Assembly (NCBI GenBank): GCA_016702415.1
Contig: JADJEA010000001.1
Span: 353,001 to 417,000 of the forward strand
Direction: 5' to 3'
DNA from: Nostocoides sp.
GTDB taxonomy: Bacteria > Actinomycetota > Actinomycetes > Actinomycetales > Dermatophilaceae
DNA: 64,000 bases
The notes beneath the pieces are model-generated. The model made no database searches and was not told the DNA's origin. It saw nothing but the letters and a program-made list of their open reading frames with translations. The stretch's first letter is position 1. Every line of letters starts with the position of its first letter. Shown here one piece after another: positions 9,485-17,289 of this stretch. The position numbers and the translations under genes are program-made.

Positions 9485-9997
9485 ATGGCGGCGCCACCCC
9501 AGATCGGCATCGGTCTCTCCCCGGCGTTCGGCCGGCCCGCAGTGCCCCCGACGATGAGCGGGCTGAGCGCCCGCGAGGTCGTCGTCGCGTTGGTCCAGGG
9601 CGCGGTGCTCGCGGGCTGCGAGGTCCGGCTCGTCCGCGTCAACGCCAGCGTCGATGTGGTCCGCATCGCGTGGGAAGCGGCCAGGTCGGTCCCGTCGGGC
9701 ATCGGGATCGGGGTGCTCGCCAAAGGGACCGCGGTCCTGCACTCGGTTGCCCGGTCGCCGCGGGAGATCGTCGAGCTGTCGCCCCCGGCCCCATTGATGG
9801 ATCGGGCGGCATACCGGTCACTGGCCACGCGCGCCGCGCGGCTCGCCAAGGACCTTCCGGTCACGGTGCCGGATCCCGTGCTCGTCGACCCCGACCTCGT
9901 CGCCGAGCTGGTGGCGCGGGTGCGGGAGTACGGCGCGACCGAGCGCCAGTGGTGTCGCAGCGACCCCCCGGTCGAGGACGTGGTGCGCCTCGATTGA
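9485..9997 (+). CDS. orphan diol/glycerol dehydratase reactivase small-subunit-like protein (PduH/DdrB-like)
   Basis: 170 residues. Segments SGIGIGVLAKGTAVLHSVA and YRSLATRAARLAKDLP match what I recall of the small subunit of the reactivating factor for B12-dependent propanediol or glycerol dehydratase, which swaps damaged cobalamin out of the enzyme. The expected partners (large reactivase subunit and dehydratase subunits) are absent from the window. It sits directly downstream of a winged-helix gene and before the CstR regulon. It may be a domesticated relative with a different task; the family match is a sequence-pattern judgement only. Confidence 0.5.
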   Translation: MAAPPQIGIGLSPAFGRPAVPPTMSGLSAREVVVALVQGAVLAGCEVRLVRVNASVDVVRIAWEAARSVPSGIGIGVLAKGTAVLHSVARSPREIVELSPPAPLMDRAAYRSLATRAARLAKDLPVTVPDPVLVDPDLVAELVARVREYGATERQWCRSDPPVEDVVRLD

Positions 9998-10021
9998 GGA
10001 CCCGGGAGGGTGCCCAACGGC

Positions 10022-10037
10022 ATACCCCTATGGGTAT
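10022..10037. promoter_or_regulatory. CstR/CsoR-type operator 1 (upstream of cstR)
   Basis: The 16-bp palindrome ATACCC-CTAT-GGGTAT lies 78 bp before the cstR start. Its half-sites are identical to those of three other copies in this window. GC-rich inverted repeats of this layout are typical targets of the CsoR/CstR family, so autoregulation is inferred. Its left edge overlaps one copy of the abundant octamer CGGCATAC. Confidence 0.75.
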
Positions 10038-10114
10038 GATGGGTGCAGGCGATCGCGGTCCGACCCCTGTCCCATCCGGGGGTCGGGCCGGGACGCCGCC
10101 GGCAGGAGGCGATC

Positions 10115-10414
10115 ATGTCACCGGACGTCGAGCCCAGTGGGGACGCGTCGCGGCTTCCGCTCGCCGAGACCGATATCCCCGCCCTGGTCAGCCGCATCCA
10201 TCGCGCGAGCGGTCAACTCGACGCGGTGGCTCGCATGCTCGGCGAGGGCAAGGGGTGTGCCGAAGTCATCCCGCAGTTCGTCGCGGCGCGACGCGCGCTG
10301 GACAAAGTCGCCTTCAAGGTCATCGAGTCCGCGCTGCGGATGTGCCTCACCGATCCGGAGGCGAGTGCGCAGGACCGGGCCCGGCTCGAGCGGCTGTTTC
10401 TGTCGCTCTCCTAG
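10115..10414 (+). CDS. cstR: CsoR/CstR-family thiol-sensing repressor, probably persulfide-responsive
   Basis: 99 residues, an all-helical DUF156 regulator. It keeps the two family cysteines, C48 in EGKGCAEV and C77 in ESALRMCL, exactly 29 residues apart. The histidine that completes the copper site in CsoR (four residues before the second Cys) is alanine here (A73). That Cys/Cys pattern without His is the CstR type, which senses reactive sulfur by forming di- to tetrasulfide bridges. ATG at 10115 has a good GGAGG site. Genes for sulfide oxidation around it and four matching operators support the assignment. Confidence 0.85.
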   Translation: MSPDVEPSGDASRLPLAETDIPALVSRIHRASGQLDAVARMLGEGKGCAEVIPQFVAARRALDKVAFKVIESALRMCLTDPEASAQDRARLERLFLSLS

Positions 10415-10469
10415 CCGGCACTCTCCTAGCCGGAACTCTCCCAGCCGGCGCACTCGTAGCCAGCGATCG

Positions 10470-10661
10470 TCAGTGGTCGCCCTTGAGCACCATCCGCATG
10501 ATCCGGGCGTTGAAGACGGCGAACCGGGTCAGCTGGATCGGGATCGACTGGCGTTGGCGCAGTGTCTTGGCGGTCGGCAGCGGGGCCTTGCTCAGATCGG
10601 CGATCTCGGCTCCGGCCGGGGTCGTCAACTGCTGGTAGTCGGCGGTCGGGTTGGGTGCCAT
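10470..10661 (-). CDS. small conserved-looking protein in the sqr operon
   Basis: 63 residues from ATG at 10661, which lies 5 bp after the sqr stop, so it is translated from the same message. The sequence is MAPNPTADYQQLTTPAG followed by EIADLSKAPLPTAKTLRQ and a basic, hydrophobic C-terminal half (FAVFNARIMRMVLKGDH). That end could form an amphipathic or membrane-associated helix. I recognise no domain. The tight spacing suggests a helper or membrane-anchoring role for sulfide:quinone oxidoreductase, which is inference. Confidence 0.6.
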   Translation of the reverse strand: MAPNPTADYQQLTTPAGAEIADLSKAPLPTAKTLRQRQSIPIQLTRFAVFNARIMRMVLKGDH

Positions 10662-10666
10662 GTCGC

Positions 10667-12124
10667 TCACTCCGGGATGAACTGCCAGCCAAGGCGGCCC
10701 TTGGCTTTGTGGATGAAGAGGTAGTGCAGCATGAGCTTGACCCAGTGGCCGGCCAGACCGAGCTCCCCCCGGGTGTCCTTCAGGTCGCGCCCGGTCGGGT
10801 AGCGGCCGTAGTCGGGCACGATGGGCATCATCGTCATCGCGGCCGCCGAGCCGGTGCGCAGGTTGGACCCGGCCGAGGCCACGCAGGCGGCACCCATGTG
10901 GGCCATCGAGGCCTCGTGGTTCTTTGCGGACGGACCGTGCTTGATCCGGTCCACGATCGAGAGGGCGACGGTCTTGCCCATGACGCCGGACGGCATACCG
11001 GTTCGGGGCGGCGACGGGGTGATGACCGTGCCATTGGGGGACTTGCGCGGCCGGGAGATCTGGTGCGGCGGCGCGAACGCGATCCCCACCGCCCAGATGG
11101 TGTCGTATCCGACCGCTTGGTAGGTCTTGGGCCAGTCGGTGGGGAGCCACTCCTCATACGGCTTGCCCGAGTAGTCCGCGTCGACCTTCATGAATCCACT
11201 GGGGGCAAAGAGGGCCGAGGTGATATCGGACCCGTCCTTGGCATAGGCCGCGAGTGGCACCCCGCCGAAGGGCGGCAGGAGCATGGCGAAATCGAAGTCG
11301 AGGGTGTGCATGGTCCCCTCGAGGGTTTCGTAGTGGACCACGCCCGGCTCGACCTTGGTCACATGGGCACCGAGGATGGCCTCGACGCCGCGCTCGCGGA
11401 ACAGCGATCCGGTCCAAAGCTCGGACGAGGTCTCAAAACCCATGTCGGCGAACGTCATACCGCCGACGCCGAAGTCGCCGAGTTCCTTCTCGTTGGTGAG
11501 ATAGACCAGGCGGGCGCGGTCGCGGACTCCCGCCTCCCGCAGTTCGTGATCGACGTTGAAGACGTATTCGAAGGCGGCGCCCTCGCAGGTGCAGGTGCCA
11601 TGGCCCATCCCGACGACGAGGGTCTGCGGCTTGCCCGATTTGAGGACGGCGATGGTCTCGGCGAGGCGCGCGGCGGCCTCCACTGCGTGGTCGGCGGTGC
11701 AGACGGAAACGGTGTGGCCCCCGTGGGGACCGAGGCCCTCGGTCATCTGGAACTTCAGCTGCGGGCCGGTCGCGTTGACGAGGTAGTCGTAGCGGATGCG
11801 CTCGGTCTGACCGGCGCGCTCGGGGCTGGTGTGTTCGACCTCCACCCCGGGTCGCGCCGAGTCGGCGTCACCCTCGGGCCAGATCGCGGTGGCCTTGGCT
11901 TGGACGAACCGGATGCCCTTCTTGGCGTAGACCGGGGCGAGGGGGAAGACGACATCCTTCTTGCCCATCTTGCCGACCCCGACCCAGATATTGCTGGGGA
12001 TCCAGTTCCACTGCGAGTTCGGGGACACCACGGTCACGGTGTGCCCCGCGGGGAGGAGGCGAGAGAGGTGGAGGGCGGCGGTGTGGCCGGAGACCCCCGC
12101 ACCGAGGACGACGACGTCAGCCAT
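10667..12124 (-). CDS. sqr: sulfide:quinone oxidoreductase
   Basis: 485 residues. The N-terminal dinucleotide-binding motif VVVLGAGVSGHTAA binds FAD. The redox-active region includes the Cys-rich GMGHGTCTCEGAAFEYVF segment and a later MGAACVASAGSN; the pair of distant cysteines fits an SQR that carries sulfur as a persulfide or polysulfide. It lacks a signal peptide and is expected as a membrane-peripheral protein passing electrons to quinone. The gene follows CstR-type operator 2 by about 30 bp and is followed by a 63-residue ORF. It is a flavocytochrome c/SQR-family member rather than a simple NADH dehydrogenase because of the operon context and the Cys positions. Confidence 0.87.
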   Translation of the reverse strand: MADVVVLGAGVSGHTAALHLSRLLPAGHTVTVVSPNSQWNWIPSNIWVGVGKMGKKDVVFPLAPVYAKKGIRFVQAKATAIWPEGDADSARPGVEVEHTSPERAGQTERIRYDYLVNATGPQLKFQMTEGLGPHGGHTVSVCTADHAVEAAARLAETIAVLKSGKPQTLVVGMGHGTCTCEGAAFEYVFNVDHELREAGVRDRARLVYLTNEKELGDFGVGGMTFADMGFETSSELWTGSLFRERGVEAILGAHVTKVEPGVVHYETLEGTMHTLDFDFAMLLPPFGGVPLAAYAKDGSDITSALFAPSGFMKVDADYSGKPYEEWLPTDWPKTYQAVGYDTIWAVGIAFAPPHQISRPRKSPNGTVITPSPPRTGMPSGVMGKTVALSIVDRIKHGPSAKNHEASMAHMGAACVASAGSNLRTGSAAAMTMMPIVPDYGRYPTGRDLKDTRGELGLAGHWVKLMLHYLFIHKAKGRLGWQFIPE

Positions 12125-12155
12125 GGCTTCTCCTTCGAAGCGACTGCCTGGTTTG

Positions 12156-12171
12156 ATACCCCATAGGGTAT
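12156..12171. promoter_or_regulatory. CstR-type operator 2 (upstream of sqr)
   Basis: Palindrome ATACCC-CATA-GGGTAT, 31 bp upstream of the sqr start codon. It has the same half-sites and 4-bp spacer as the copies before cstR, the thioredoxin-rhodanese gene and the cstB/tauE pair. It does not overlap the genome-wide octamer, so it is independent evidence for a dedicated operator. Confidence 0.8.
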
Positions 12172-12207
12172 CTCATCCTGTCGCGATGTCCATGCCGGGG
12201 GACGTCC

Positions 12208-12296
12208 GGCCAGGGGTGGCCAGTCGGGGGTGGCCAGTCGGGGGTAGGTCAGTCGGGGGTAGGCCAGTCGGGGGTAGGCCAGTCGGGGTAGGTCCT
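12208..12296. repeat. short tandem repeat (about 14-15 bp unit, roughly six copies)
   Basis: Imperfect head-to-tail copies of GGCCAGTCGGGGGT(A) fill the space between the sqr operator and the end of the thioredoxin-rhodanese gene. Copies differ by an extra A or a C/T change. There are no spacers, so it is a minisatellite and not a CRISPR array. It could act as a transcription barrier between the two genes or simply be slippage-prone DNA. Confidence 0.75.
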
Positions 12297-12302
12297 GGCG
12301 CC

Positions 12303-13001
12303 TCAGCCCTGGGCGGTGGCGAATGGTCCGGTGACGATCTCGCGGCCCGCGTTCTGCCAGGCGCTGGTGCCCCCGGCGACGGAGTAGGCCTCGATGCCGT
12401 TCTGGCGCAGGAAGTCGGTCGCCCGAAGACTGCGATTGCCCGAGGCGCAGATGACGTAGACCGGGCCGTCCTTGGGGACCTCGTCGAGCTTCTCGGGGAG
12501 CCGACCGAGCGACACCAGGAGGGCCCGCGGGACGTGGCCGGCGCGGTACTCCGCCGGCTCACGGACATCCACCACGGCGGCTCCGCCGGCGTGGACCGCG
12601 ACGAAGTCGTCGGCGGAGATCTCGCGCGGCTTGGACATCAGCGCCTTCTGGGTCGCCATCTGGGCATGCACGTCCGTCATGTCGAGTCCACGGACCCCGT
12701 CGATGACCTGCTGCAGGGCCGCCGCGGGGAGGGCGCCCGGTTGGGAGAACACGAGGACGCCCTCGCGGAAGGCCATGAGCGTCGGGATCGACGAGACCTG
12801 GGCGGCTCCGGCGAGGCGCTGCTCGGCCTCGGTGTCGACCTTGGCGAAGACGATGTCGGGGTGCTTCTCCGACGCCGCGGCAAAGACCGGCGCGAACTGC
12901 CGGCACGGGCCGCACCAGGCAGCCCAGAAATCGACGAGGACGATGTCGTTGGAGGTGATCGTGGATTCGAAGTCGGCTTCGGTGAGATCACGGGTGGCCA
13001 C
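12303..13001 (-). CDS. thioredoxin-rhodanese fusion protein
   Basis: 232 residues. The N-terminal domain (about 1-105) is a thioredoxin with the active site WCGPC at 29-33. The C-terminal domain (about 125-225) is a rhodanese with an active-site loop CASGNRS. The combination suggests movement of sulfane sulfur onto or off protein thiols, in keeping with a persulfide-detoxification unit. No signal peptide, so cytoplasmic. ATG at 13001 lies 70 bp downstream of CstR-type operator 3. Confidence 0.9.
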   Translation of the reverse strand: MATRDLTEADFESTITSNDIVLVDFWAAWCGPCRQFAPVFAAASEKHPDIVFAKVDTEAEQRLAGAAQVSSIPTLMAFREGVLVFSQPGALPAAALQQVIDGVRGLDMTDVHAQMATQKALMSKPREISADDFVAVHAGGAAVVDVREPAEYRAGHVPRALLVSLGRLPEKLDEVPKDGPVYVICASGNRSLRATDFLRQNGIEAYSVAGGTSAWQNAGREIVTGPFATAQG

Positions 13002-13070
13002 GGTGTTCTCCTGGGGGTCGAGGTGCCGGTCGCGGACGGGCCGGGGCAGTTGTCTCCAGTGTAGTCCAAA

Positions 13071-13086
13071 ATACCCAGGGGGGTAT
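13071..13086. promoter_or_regulatory. CstR-type operator 3 (upstream of thioredoxin-rhodanese)
   Basis: Palindrome ATACCC-AGGG-GGGTAT about 70 bp before the thioredoxin-rhodanese start. The right half overlaps one octamer GTATGCCG. It shares half-sites and spacing with the other three copies, and its position upstream of a sulfur-handling gene supports a common repressor. Confidence 0.75.
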
Positions 13087-13109
13087 GCCGCGGCCGGTTC
13101 CGGGTCGAG

Positions 13110-14195
13110 TCACCGCCGCGGTAGGTCCAGGACGAAGGTGGCGCCGCGCCCCAGACCCGCCGACCGGGCCTCCAGACTTCCCCCGTGCGCCTGAGCCAAC
13201 CGGCGGGAGAGGGTGAGGCCGATGCCCGATCCATCCCCGGCCCCGTGACCGCGACGGCGCCCCGGAACACGATAAAACCTCTCGAAGACGCGTTCGAGAT
13301 CGGCCGCATCCAGCCCTTCGCCGGTGTCCGTGACGGAGATGCGCGCGCCCCGTGACGTCTCCAACAGGCTCACCTCGACGGTGCCGCCGGGCGGAGTCGA
13401 GCGGAGGGCGTTGCCGACCAAGTTGGTGACGATCTGTGCAATGCGGTCGGGGTCGATGAGGATCTCGGGGCTCGGCTCGGTCCGGACCGCCAGGGTGATC
13501 CCGGCGTCGTCGGCTTGAGGGTGAAGTCGCTCGACGATGGAGCGCAGCAGCGGGCCGAGGGCGGTCTGCACCCGGGCGAGGTCGAAGCGCCCCTCCTCGG
13601 CGCGCGAGAGGGCCGACAGGTCGTCCGCCAGTCGACGCAGCCGGCGCATCTCGTCAGAGACCTGCGCGAGCGTCGCATCGTCCGTCGGTAGCACCCCGTC
13701 GATCATTCCCTCGACATATCCCTCAACGACGGTGAGCGGGGTCCGCATCTCGTGGGCGACCTCACCAAGGAGACGGGTCCGTCGGACCTCGGTCTCGGCG
13801 AGGGACTCGCTCAGCGTGCGGATGTCGTCGGCGAGGTCGTCCAATTCGCGCGTCCCGGGCCGCGGGATCGCATGCTGCAGCCGGCCGGTCGCGATTTCCC
13901 GGGTGGCCGCGCCGAGAGCGGCGAGAGGACGCATGAGGCGGTATGCGGCATACATCCCGAACGCCCCCGCGGCGACGACCCCGGCACTCGTCCCGGCGAC
14001 CAACGACCAGTCGATCGCGGTGGCGAACTCGTGACGCAGCTGGGGACCCCGCCCCATACCCCCGCCGCCCATCATCCCCACCTGGCGGTCGAACATCGGC
14101 GGTGCCAGCGCGCGGACGACGAGTGCGGTGGCAAGCGCCCCGACCACGGCCACGAGCAGGTGGCTCAGCACCAACCGAACGACGAGGCGGTTCAT
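13110..14195 (-). CDS. sensor histidine kinase with Met/Gly-rich extracytoplasmic loop
   Basis: 361 residues: first membrane helix about 5-30, a short outside loop, second helix about 62-87, HAMP region, HisKA with phospho-acceptor H148 (EVAHEMRTPL), then HATPase with the N-box LVGNALRSTP, DTGEGLD and GSGIGLTL. The outside loop contains MMGGGGMGRG near residues 41-50, a Met/Gly-rich stretch that could bind a soft metal such as copper. It overlaps its response regulator by 4 bp (ATGA). The nearby DUF2202 protein carries similar Gly-Met-Gly-Gln repeats, hinting at a common ligand. Confidence 0.9.
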   Translation of the reverse strand: MNRLVVRLVLSHLLVAVVGALATALVVRALAPPMFDRQVGMMGGGGMGRGPQLRHEFATAIDWSLVAGTSAGVVAAGAFGMYAAYRLMRPLAALGAATREIATGRLQHAIPRPGTRELDDLADDIRTLSESLAETEVRRTRLLGEVAHEMRTPLTVVEGYVEGMIDGVLPTDDATLAQVSDEMRRLRRLADDLSALSRAEEGRFDLARVQTALGPLLRSIVERLHPQADDAGITLAVRTEPSPEILIDPDRIAQIVTNLVGNALRSTPPGGTVEVSLLETSRGARISVTDTGEGLDAADLERVFERFYRVPGRRRGHGAGDGSGIGLTLSRRLAQAHGGSLEARSAGLGRGATFVLDLPRR

Positions 14196-14947
14196 CGAGG
14201 GTGACTCGCCGGGGACCCGGGCGGGACGGCTGGGCTCAGTGGATCGGGGATGAAGCGATAACCGACGCCTCGAACGGTCCCGATGAAGCGCGGAGCGCTC
14301 GCGTCGTCACCCAAGGCCTTGCGCATGCTCCGCACATGGACATCGACGACGCGCTCGTCTCCGTAGAAGTCATAGCCCCACACGTCCTCGAGCAGCTGCC
14401 CACGAGAGAAGACGCGACCGGGGGAGCGGGCAAGCGCATGGAGCAGGTCGAACTCCAGGGAGGAGAGGAGGATCGGAGCACCGTCGAGAGTGAGGTCCCG
14501 GCGCACCGGATCCAGGACGAGGCCCGGGAAACGGAGGACCGGGTCGCTCTCGGCCGCGCCACCGCCCGATCCCCCCTCGGGTCGCGCCCGGCGCAGGACG
14601 CTCTTGACGCGGGCGACGACCTCTCGGGGGCTGAACGGCTTGGTCACATAATCGTCCGCGCCGACCGAGAGCCCGACGATCCGGTCGACCTCCTCGGCGC
14701 GTGCGGTGACGAGGATGACGTAGACATCGCTCGTTCGCCGGAGGGTGCGCAGGACGTCCAGGCCATCGAGATCGGGTAGTCCGATGTCGAGGAGGACGAC
14801 ATCGGGCCGGTCGGCACCGGCGACCCGGTTGAGAGCGTCGGCTCCTGTGCCTGCCTCGGTGACGCGGAATCCCTCGGCGCTCAGATAGGCGCGCATCAGC
14901 GCACGGATCGCTGGCTCGTCGTCGATGACGAGGACGTGTCGCGCCAT
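14192..14947 (-). CDS. OmpR/PhoB-family response regulator
   Basis: 251 residues from ATG at 14947 (MARHVLVIDDEPAIRALM). The receiver domain has the acidic pair at 9-10, phospho-acceptor D54 in VVLLDIGLPD and the conserved Lys in YVTKPFSPRE. The C-terminal winged helix ends in DERVVDVHVRSMRKALGDD and TVRGVGYRF, typical of OmpR/PhoB. The kinase gene overlaps its 3' end. It is separated by 16 bp from the DUF2202 gene upstream, so all three are probably one operon. Confidence 0.92.
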   Translation of the reverse strand: MARHVLVIDDEPAIRALMRAYLSAEGFRVTEAGTGADALNRVAGADRPDVVLLDIGLPDLDGLDVLRTLRRTSDVYVILVTARAEEVDRIVGLSVGADDYVTKPFSPREVVARVKSVLRRARPEGGSGGGAAESDPVLRFPGLVLDPVRRDLTLDGAPILLSSLEFDLLHALARSPGRVFSRGQLLEDVWGYDFYGDERVVDVHVRSMRKALGDDASAPRFIGTVRGVGYRFIPDPLSPAVPPGSPASHPR

Positions 14948-14963
14948 GGGGCCTCCTGCCGGG

Positions 14964-15674
14964 TCAGCTCGTCCGAGTCTGCGCCATCGGGCAGTCGCTG
15001 GGCCTGGTATCCCGGCCTTGCCCCATGCCGCCCGCCTGCCCCATGCCACCCGCCTGCCCCCTGCCTCTCCCTTGACCCATGCCGCTGCCTTGACCCATGC
15101 CGCTGCCGGGCGCGCCCGAGTCCGAGGCCCGCTCGAATGCGGCGAGGTGAGTGCGTGAGGCGGCCAGGAGATGTTGGTAGACGGTCGCGACATCCGAAGG
15201 GGGCTTGGCGGCCAGGGCTTTCTCGAGGTCAGCGATATCGCGCTTCTCCACCGCCACCCCGACCGAGTATGCCGCGTCCAGGCTCGCCTTCCCCTGGGCC
15301 AGCCAGGTGTCGTAGAGGCGCTGGATCTCGGGGAAAGCGTACGTCCCGGCGGACTTTCCGGCTGAGGGGTCTGGCACGGCATACCGGGTCAGCAGGGTGG
15401 CGACGGCCGACCAGTGCCTGTCCTCGCTCCTGGTGATGGTGCTCATCGGTCGGGCGCCATCGTGGGCGTCGGCGAGTGCGGCATACAGGTCACGCGCCAT
15501 GCGCTCCTCCTCGCGACTGAAGCTGAGGCTATCGGCGAGAGTGGAGGATGCAATGGGGGCCGGCGAGGTCGACGGATCGCTCGCGCCGGAGGTGTTGGCC
15601 CAGGCGACAGCGCTGCCGCCGGCCAGGGCGGTGGACAGGAGAAGGGTCGCGGTCCTACGGGTGAGACTGGTCAT
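14964..15674 (-). CDS. secreted DUF2202 ferritin-like protein with GMGQ-rich tail
   Basis: 236 residues. A Sec-type signal peptide (about 1-27, TLLLSTALAGGSAVAWA) is followed by a DUF2202 four-helix domain marked by EEERMARDLYAALADAH, ITRSEDRHW, FPEIQRLYDTWLAQGKASL and LLAASRTHLAAFER. The Glu/His pattern is ferritin-like, but metal binding is unproven. The last ~40 residues are repeats of GMGQ, GSGMGQ and GRGQAGG. Such Met-rich tails often bind copper(I). It is the first gene of the unit with the two-component system and lies between sulfur-regulon genes without its own CstR-type operator. Confidence 0.8.
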   Translation of the reverse strand: MTSLTRRTATLLLSTALAGGSAVAWANTSGASDPSTSPAPIASSTLADSLSFSREEERMARDLYAALADAHDGARPMSTITRSEDRHWSAVATLLTRYAVPDPSAGKSAGTYAFPEIQRLYDTWLAQGKASLDAAYSVGVAVEKRDIADLEKALAAKPPSDVATVYQHLLAASRTHLAAFERASDSGAPGSGMGQGSGMGQGRGRGQAGGMGQAGGMGQGRDTRPSDCPMAQTRTS

Positions 15675-15789
15675 GACGTGCTCCGGGGTTCGGTGGTCGG
15701 TATGCCGGAGTCAACGCCCCTCGTGTGAAGGATCGGGGCGAGCGGATGTGAAGCCTCCGTGAAGGACCTCTCCGCCCGCCCCGATCGGC

Positions 15790-17169
15790 TCAACTCGCGA
15801 CTGGGTGGGCGGCGGCCCACGCGTTGAAACCGCCGAGAAGGTCGGACACATCGGTGAACCCATTGGCGCGCAACAGGCTCGCGCCGACGCTGGAGCGCCA
15901 TCCGCCGGCGCAGTAGAGCACCACCGGGCGGTCGCGGTCGAGTTCCTCGAGGCGTCGGGGAAGCTCGGGGAGCGGGATGGTGCGGGCACCGGGGATGACC
16001 CCGCCGACCGTCTCACCTGGATTGCGGATGTCGACGACCTGGATCTCGCCGCCGTCCAGGGCCGACGCGGCCGCGGCGACGGTCAGGCGGCTGGCCCGGC
16101 CGACCTGGTCCTGGCGGGACAGGAGGTAGCCCTCGGGATCGGCGACATAGCCGACGGTGTTGTCGAAACCGATCCGGGCGAGCCGCAGGGCGACGTCCTG
16201 TTCCTGCCCCTCGGGCGCCATGACGACGATCCGCTGCTCGGGGCGCAGCACCATACCGGCCGTCTCGGCCATCCGGCCGTCCGCGGGAACGCTGATGGCG
16301 CCGCGGATGTGGCCGCCGGTGAAATCGGCCGCGGGCCGGGCGTCGTGGAGGACGGCCCCGTCGGCCAGTGCGGCATCGACGGCACCGTGATCGAGGGCCG
16401 GGATGGCCTGGTCGACGTCGCGCACGTCGCGGTCCTGCTTGTTGAGGGTGGCGTTGTACAGGAAATATGCCGGCGCGCTGGGCTGGCCCTCGGTCACCAC
16501 GGCGACGAACGCATCCTGGCTCATGGGCTGGCAGGCGTAGTTGAATCGGCGCTGCTCGCCAATGGTCGACTGCTTCTCGGTGGAGAGGTTCTTGCCGCAG
16601 GCCGAGCCGGCCCCGTGGGCGGGAAAGACCCGCACCGCGTCGTCCAGACCCATGAGCTTGTGCTGGATGGAGTCATAGAGCTGCCGACCCAGGTCGTCCG
16701 CGCTTACCCCGACGGAGGCGAGCAGGTCCGGCCGCCCGACGTCACCGATGAAGAGAGCGTCACCGGTCAGCACGCCGTATGCCGTGCTGTCGCCCGGGTG
16801 CTCGAAGACCAGGACGCTGATCGACTCGGGGGTGTGCCCGGGGGTCGCCATGATCTCGAGGGTCACCTCGCCGAGCGAGATGCGCTCCCCGTCCGACAGC
16901 GGCCGGTGGGCGAACTCGGGGGTGGCGGCCGCGCCATACCCGATCCACGCCCCGGTCTCTCGGGCCAGTTCGAGGTGACCGGAGACGAAGTCGGCGTGGA
17001 AGTGGGTGTTGATCACCCCGACGATGGTCAGGCCAGCGGCCCGCGCGTCATCGAGGTACTCCGCGACATCGCGCCGCGGGTCGACGACGACCGCCTGACC
17101 GGTGGTCTCGTCGCCGATGAGGTAGGAGGCCTGGGAGAGGCAGTCGAGGTAGTACTGCGTGAACAACAT
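15790..17169 (-). CDS. cstB: CstB-like persulfide dioxygenase-pseudorhodanese-rhodanese
   Basis: 459 residues with three domains. Residues 1-240 are a metallo-beta-lactamase-fold persulfide dioxygenase with H56, H58 and D60 in THFHADFVSG plus GHTPES, TGDALFIGDVG and FPAHGAGSACG. Residues ~255-350 form a rhodanese lacking the catalytic Cys (loop MAPEGQE). Residues ~365-455 form an active rhodanese with YCAGGWRSS. This order matches CstB, which oxidises low-molecular-weight persulfides to thiosulfate. It is divergent from the TauE exporter and shares operator 4. Confidence 0.9.
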   Translation of the reverse strand: MLFTQYYLDCLSQASYLIGDETTGQAVVVDPRRDVAEYLDDARAAGLTIVGVINTHFHADFVSGHLELARETGAWIGYGAAATPEFAHRPLSDGERISLGEVTLEIMATPGHTPESISVLVFEHPGDSTAYGVLTGDALFIGDVGRPDLLASVGVSADDLGRQLYDSIQHKLMGLDDAVRVFPAHGAGSACGKNLSTEKQSTIGEQRRFNYACQPMSQDAFVAVVTEGQPSAPAYFLYNATLNKQDRDVRDVDQAIPALDHGAVDAALADGAVLHDARPAADFTGGHIRGAISVPADGRMAETAGMVLRPEQRIVVMAPEGQEQDVALRLARIGFDNTVGYVADPEGYLLSRQDQVGRASRLTVAAAASALDGGEIQVVDIRNPGETVGGVIPGARTIPLPELPRRLEELDRDRPVVLYCAGGWRSSVGASLLRANGFTDVSDLLGGFNAWAAAHPVAS

Positions 17170-17223
17170 GATGTGCTCCGTCCGCTGCGTCCCGCCCGAT
17201 GCGGGGGATCTGTCGTCGTTAGA

Positions 17224-17239
17224 ATACCCGGGGGGGTAT
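17224..17239. promoter_or_regulatory. CstR-type operator 4 (shared by cstB-like and tauE genes)
   Basis: Palindrome ATACCC-GGGG-GGGTAT in the 120-bp divergent intergenic region, 55 bp from the cstB-like start and 50 bp from the exporter start. It can control both genes at once. It does not overlap the octamer motif. Confidence 0.8.
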
Positions 17240-17289
17240 ATTTCTCAAGTCGGCACGGTGAACTGGGTGCCGGGAAGGATGACGTCACG

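Noticed and set aside
10115..10414. Copper-sensing CsoR
   Set aside because: The His ligand four residues before the second Cys is Ala, and neighbours are sulfur rather than copper genes.
12208..12296. Possible CRISPR array
   Set aside because: Repeat units are adjacent with no unique spacers and are too short.
15805..17289. Long plus-strand extension in front of the TauE gene
   Set aside because: Antisense to the CstB-like gene; the real exporter starts at 17290 right after the operator.
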